NCBI GenBank assembly: GCA_002501065.1
Contig: DLRK01000212.1
Coordinates: 5,276 to 15,539 of the forward strand
DNA from: Akkermansiaceae bacterium UBA7890
GTDB taxonomy: Bacteria > Verrucomicrobiota > Verrucomicrobiia > Verrucomicrobiales > Akkermansiaceae
Direction of reading: 5' to 3'
Length of the DNA: 10,264 nucleotides
The position numbers and the translations under genes are program-made. The notes beneath the pieces were generated by a model. That model worked only from the letters and a program-made list of their open reading frames with translations. It had not been told where the DNA came from and made no database searches. Position 1 is the first letter of the stretch. The number at the start of each line of letters is the position of its first letter. Shown here piece after piece: positions 7,279 through 10,264 of the stretch.

Positions 7279-8697
7279 ATGACCCGACCGATCTGTTCAC
7301 GGCCGATTTCCACGCAAGGCACCCGCCGGGAGTTTCTCTACGGTCTGGGATCTTCGCTCGGAGCGGTGGCAATGAGCGACCTGCTCGCCAGGGAGGAAGT
7401 TGGAGCGGGGCCCTTGGCTCCGAAACCGGCCATGCATGAACCGAGGGCCAAGGCCTGTATCATGCTCTTCATGGAAGGTGGGCCCGGGCACATGGACACC
7501 TTCGATCCCAAGCCCAGGCTCACTGAACTGCACAAGAAGCAATCCAAGCTCACCCGCGGACTGGCGACCGGTTTCAAGTTCTTCGTGGGAAGTCCCTTCG
7601 AGTTTCGCAAGGTGGGTCAGTCGGGGATTGAGATGTGCGACCAGTGGAAGCATCTCGCCGATCCCGTGGTGGCTGACGAACTGTGCAACTACCGCGGTTG
7701 CCAGGCGGATTCGCTGAATCACCCCGAGGCTCTCTTCCATATGAACACGGGCAGTCGTCTGGGTAGCGACCCGGCCCTGGGGGCGTGGGCCAACTATGGA
7801 CTGGGGACCCTCAACGAAAACCTGCCCGGGTATGTGGTCATGACCGAGTTGGCCATGCCGCAGGGAGGACCGGGAAACTGGAGTAATGGATTCCTGCCTG
7901 CCCATTACCAGGGCACGCGCCTGCGGCCCGAGGGATCGCCCATTCTGGATCTCAATTCACCGTCCTTCAAGGACCGCAGGCACCTGCGCCGAAGCCTCGA
8001 TGAACTGGCCTTGCTGAACCAGAAGCATGCCGCGGAGCACCCCGGGCACGGGGACCTGGCCGCCCGCATGGAGAGTTACGAACTGGCCTACCGCATGCAG
8101 ATGACGGTGCCGGGGGTGGTTGATCTGACGGGTGAGTCCGAGTCCCTCCGGGACATGTACGGGCTCAACGACAAGGAAACCGCTTCCTTCGGACGGCAGT
8201 GCCTGATGGCCCGGCGCCTGGTCGAGCAGGGAGTACGCTTCGTCCAGATCTTCAGCGGCGGCTGGGACAGTCATGACTATCTTGAGCGTGGTCATTCCGC
8301 CCGCATCCGCAGCGTGGACAAGCCCATGGCCGCTCTCATCAAGGATCTCAAGGCGCGTGGCATGCTCGATGAGACGCTTGTGATATGGACGGGCGAGTTC
8401 GGGCGTACTCCGGACAACAACAAGCGGGGCGGGGTCTATTCGCTCGGGCGTGGCCACAACATCGACGCCATGACCATGCTCCTGGCCGGTGGCGGAGTGA
8501 AACCGGGTTCCATGGTCGGAGAGACGGATGAACTGGGAGCGGGAGCAGTCTCCTGCGTGCATCCCATCCGTGATCTGCACGTGACCCTGCTGCATCTCCT
8601 CGGCCTGGATGACAACAAGCTCACCTATTTCCATGGCGGTCGCTACAAGCAGATGAGCCAGTTCGGGGGCAAGGTGATCGACCAGATCCTGGCGTGA
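7279..8697 (+). CDS. Tat-exported DUF1501 protein
   Basis: A 472-residue DUF1501 protein, the common partner of PSCyt/DUF1553 proteins in PVC bacteria; its function is unknown. The N-terminus has a twin-arginine signal, TRREFL (15-20) followed by a weakly hydrophobic stretch, so it is probably exported folded, perhaps with bound metal. Family motifs in order are FMEGGPGHMDTFDPKP (64-79), SYELAYRMQ (266-274), GGWDSH (327-332), WTGEFGRTPD (370-379), LLAGGGVKPG (401-410) and GETDELGAG (414-422). As I recall, DUF1501 is grouped with the alkaline-phosphatase/sulfatase superfamily, making D73, D330, H332 and H393 candidate metal ligands. The motif usually written GRDH(N/W/H) is here GRGHN (390-394), so an Asp is replaced by G392. 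The ATG lies 5 bases after the upstream stop with no Shine-Dalgarno sequence, which suggests translational coupling. Confidence 0.95.
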   Translation: MTRPICSRPISTQGTRREFLYGLGSSLGAVAMSDLLAREEVGAGPLAPKPAMHEPRAKACIMLFMEGGPGHMDTFDPKPRLTELHKKQSKLTRGLATGFKFFVGSPFEFRKVGQSGIEMCDQWKHLADPVVADELCNYRGCQADSLNHPEALFHMNTGSRLGSDPALGAWANYGLGTLNENLPGYVVMTELAMPQGGPGNWSNGFLPAHYQGTRLRPEGSPILDLNSPSFKDRRHLRRSLDELALLNQKHAAEHPGHGDLAARMESYELAYRMQMTVPGVVDLTGESESLRDMYGLNDKETASFGRQCLMARRLVEQGVRFVQIFSGGWDSHDYLERGHSARIRSVDKPMAALIKDLKARGMLDETLVIWTGEFGRTPDNNKRGGVYSLGRGHNIDAMTMLLAGGGVKPGSMVGETDELGAGAVSCVHPIRDLHVTLLHLLGLDDNKLTYFHGGRYKQMSQFGGKVIDQILA

Positions 8698-8702
8698 GGG
8701 GA

Positions 8703-8731
8703 TTGCCAATTCCTGCAGTCCCCCCTATAGA
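8703..8731 (+). promoter_or_regulatory. Likely sigma70 promoter of the aminotransferase gene
   Basis: TTGCCA (8703-8708) matches the -35 consensus at five of six positions. It is separated by an ideal 17-base spacer from TATAGA (8726-8731), a four of six match to the -10 consensus. Transcription would start near 8738, about 20 bases before the ATG at 8758. The promoter starts only six bases after the DUF1501 stop, so the aminotransferase is probably transcribed independently of the degradative genes upstream. This is the best promoter match in the window. Confidence 0.55.
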
Positions 8732-8757
8732 AATGCGCGTTCAGAGACACCCACCCC

Positions 8758-9951
8758 ATGTTTGAATCCGTAGAACCCGCTCCTCCAGATCCCATCCTGG
8801 GGTTGACCGAGGCCTTCAAGGAGGATCCCAGTCCCGGTAAGATCAACCTCGGCACTGGCATTTATGCTGATGACACCGGCAAGACCCCTACCCTGGAATG
8901 CATCAAGGCGGCTGAGAAGGTCGTATCCGAAACGGCGACTTCCGGTGGTGGATACCTGCCCATGACCGGTCTGGCGGAGTACGACAGAGGCGTGGTGGCC
9001 CTCCTCTTCGGAGAGGAAAGTGAGATTCCTGCCTCGGGGCGTGCCCTGGCGGCCCAGACCCCTGGCGGCACTGGTGGGTTGCGGGTGGCAGCCGACTTCA
9101 TTGCCCGGATCAAACCGGGAGCACGGATCTGGATGAGTGATCCCACCTGGGCCAATCACAACGGGATCTTCACTGCTGCTGGCCTGGAACTGGCAACCTA
9201 TCCCTACTACAACCATGAGACGAAGGCTCTGAACTTCGATGAGATGGTGGCGACCCTGAAGGAGGTGCCGGCTGGGGACGTTGTCCTTTTTCACGCCTGC
9301 TGCCACAACCCGTCGGGGATGGACCCCAATGCGGAGCAGTGGAATCAGCTTGCCGATCTGGCGGCGGAGCGTGGGTTTCTCCCGCTCTTTGACTTTGCCT
9401 ACCAGGGATTCGGCACGGGGATAGAGGAAGACGCCTTCGGGTTGCGCGCCTTTGCCGAGAAAGGAATGGAATTACTGGTTGCTTCCAGCTTCTCGAAAAA
9501 CTTCGGTCTCTATAACCAGCGGGCAGGTGCCATGACGGTGGTGGCCAGGACCGCGGAGGCGGCGACGGTTGCCATGAGTCATGTCAAGCTGGCCATTCGA
9601 GTCAACTACTCGAATCCGCCCGCTCATGGAGCGCGTCTGGTGGCTGCCGTACTGGCGGACTCCGATCTGCGGAGGGTATGGGAACAGGACGTGACCACCA
9701 TGCGGAATCGCATCAACGGGGTGCGGCAGCAGTTCGTTGAGACCATGGCGACCAAGACCGACAAGGCCGACTTCTCGTTCGTGGCGACCCAGTGTGGAAT
9801 GTTCAGCTTTTCCGGGCTGAACAAGGAGCAAGTCCTTGAGTTGCGTGAGAAGCATTCGATCTACATCGTAGGATCGGGCCGGATCAGCATCGCGGGGATC
9901 ACCTCCGCGAACCTTGACCCCCTCTGTAGCGCGATTGCGGCGGTGCTTTAG
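8758..9951 (+). CDS. aspC: Aspartate/aromatic aminotransferase, class I (AspC/TyrB type)
   Basis: A 397-residue cytoplasmic PLP enzyme that moves the amino group between aspartate (or aromatic amino acids) and 2-oxoglutarate, linking the TCA cycle to amino-acid synthesis. The protein aligns by eye over its full length with E. coli AspC (396 residues), from MFESVEPAPPDPILGL to the C-terminal AIAAVL. Active-site residues present are W131 (DPTWANH), N184 (CCHNPSG), D212 and Y215 (FDFAYQGF), the Schiff-base K247 in SSFSKNFGLYNQR, R255, R281 (IRVNYSNPP, which contacts the side-chain carboxylate of dicarboxylic substrates) and R375 (GSGRISIAG, which binds the alpha-carboxylate). The sequence cannot separate AspC from TyrB activity; R281 is present in both. 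It has no signal peptide, unlike its neighbours. The ATG has a C-rich leader (ACACCCACCCC) and no Shine-Dalgarno sequence. Its own promoter at 8703-8731 supports independent expression. Confidence 0.95.
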   Translation: MFESVEPAPPDPILGLTEAFKEDPSPGKINLGTGIYADDTGKTPTLECIKAAEKVVSETATSGGGYLPMTGLAEYDRGVVALLFGEESEIPASGRALAAQTPGGTGGLRVAADFIARIKPGARIWMSDPTWANHNGIFTAAGLELATYPYYNHETKALNFDEMVATLKEVPAGDVVLFHACCHNPSGMDPNAEQWNQLADLAAERGFLPLFDFAYQGFGTGIEEDAFGLRAFAEKGMELLVASSFSKNFGLYNQRAGAMTVVARTAEAATVAMSHVKLAIRVNYSNPPAHGARLVAAVLADSDLRRVWEQDVTTMRNRINGVRQQFVETMATKTDKADFSFVATQCGMFSFSGLNKEQVLELREKHSIYIVGSGRISIAGITSANLDPLCSAIAAVL

Positions 9952-10064
9952 GAGCGCCAACTCATGACCGACGAGCCGTCCGTGCTCCACTGGATACGGT
10001 GGTGTGTTTCAGCGGTTCCGACCGGGTGAAAGAGGAGAAATTGGGTTGTCGCTTTTGTCATTCC

Positions 10065-10081
10065 GGGAAAGGGTCGAGGTA
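10065..10081 (+). promoter_or_regulatory. Probable ribosome binding site of the second sulfatase gene
   Basis: GGGAAAGGG (10065-10073) lies about 8 bases before the ATG at 10082, with GAGG (10076-10079) closer in. This purine-rich leader is the only normally spaced Shine-Dalgarno-like sequence before a start in this window, and it supports the chosen start. Confidence 0.4.
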
Positions 10082-10264
10082 ATGCGCTGGATCGGGACGT
10101 TTCTTCTGCTGGTTCTGGGCTCCGCGGTGCTGGCCCGGGAAGGGGACTCCCAGCCAAACGTCCTCTTCATCGTGGTGGATGACCTGAACGACTGGACCAC
10201 GGTTTATGATCCGGACAATCCGATCAAGACCCCGAACCTAACATTTCAACTGGCCCAAAAAGGG
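10082..10264 (+). CDS. N-terminal part of a second exported sulfatase (runs off right edge)
   Basis: The frame is open from ATG 10082 to the window edge: 61 codons, no stop. MRWIGTFLLLVLGSAVLA is a Sec signal peptide, probably cut after A18. The mature start contains PNVLFIVVDDLNDW (25-38), the N-terminal strand of type I sulfatases; D33 and D34 would bind the active-site metal, and DDLNDW is typical of iduronate-2-sulfatase-like members. A TPNL motif follows at 50-53. The family usually continues as DRLAxxG, but here it reads TFQLAQKG, with Asp replaced and one extra residue. The FGly cysteine lies beyond the edge, so activity cannot be judged. It follows the aminotransferase after 130 bases in which I see only short 4-bp stems and no clear terminator or promoter. 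It differs in subtype from the sulfatase at 2869-4281. Confidence 0.88.
   Translation, partial: MRWIGTFLLLVLGSAVLAREGDSQPNVLFIVVDDLNDWTTVYDPDNPIKTPNLTFQLAQKG

Noticed and set aside
8698..8725. GGGG ... CCCC pairing after the DUF1501 stop as a terminator
   Set aside because: The stem is only about five pairs with a long loop and no T run, and the -35 to -10 spacing of a good promoter occupies the same bases.
9952..10081. Small RNA or tRNA in the gap before the second sulfatase
   Set aside because: Only 4-bp stems (CCAC/GTGG, CGGT/ACCG) are visible. There is no cloverleaf, no TTCRA arm and no terminator.
1..10264. CRISPR array, insertion sequence, phage or defence genes
   Set aside because: No repeated spacer pattern, transposase motif, terminal inverted repeat or recognisable defence domain was found on either strand.

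Overview
This is a GC-rich bacterial window whose gene content is typical of the Planctomycetota-Verrucomicrobiota-Chlamydiota (PVC) group. It has a paired PSCyt1/DUF1549/DUF1553 cytochrome-like protein and DUF1501 protein, two formylglycine-type sulfatases and an exported S9 peptidase. The Trp-rich secreted protein at the left edge and the DPP-IV-like peptidase subtype suggest Verrucomicrobiota rather than Planctomycetota, but that is a judgement from remembered family patterns, not a search.

Layout. The left quarter is on the minus strand: an S9 (DPP-IV-like) peptidase (2685 to 454), then the N-terminal part of a secreted protein of unknown function (293 to beyond the left edge). A 183-base divergent spacer (2686-2868) separates these from a plus-strand run. 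That run is a sulfatase (2869-4281), a 954-residue PSCyt/DUF1549/DUF1553 protein with two CxxCH haem motifs (4409-7273), a Tat-exported DUF1501 protein only 5 bases later (7279-8697), an AspC-type aminotransferase with its own likely sigma70 promoter (8758-9951), and the first 61 codons of a second sulfatase (10082 to beyond the right edge).

How the genes may work together. All genes except the aminotransferase encode a recognisable export signal, so most of this locus acts outside the cytoplasm. Sulfatase plus PSCyt/DUF1553 plus DUF1501 is a recurrent PVC combination, usually thought to serve breakdown of sulfated polysaccharides; the biochemical role of the DUF1549/1553 and DUF1501 proteins is not known. 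The S9 peptidase would cleave peptides in the periplasm. The aminotransferase looks like cytoplasmic housekeeping inserted between two degradative genes.

I see no CRISPR array, transposase, tRNA, rRNA, prophage or defence system, and no gene-free stretch longer than 300 bases. The window is best described as an ordinary PVC catabolic locus. The points most worth a second look are a sulfatase with Cys where its relatives have an active-site Lys, a DUF1501 protein missing the Asp of its GRDH-like motif, and a near absence of Shine-Dalgarno sequences.
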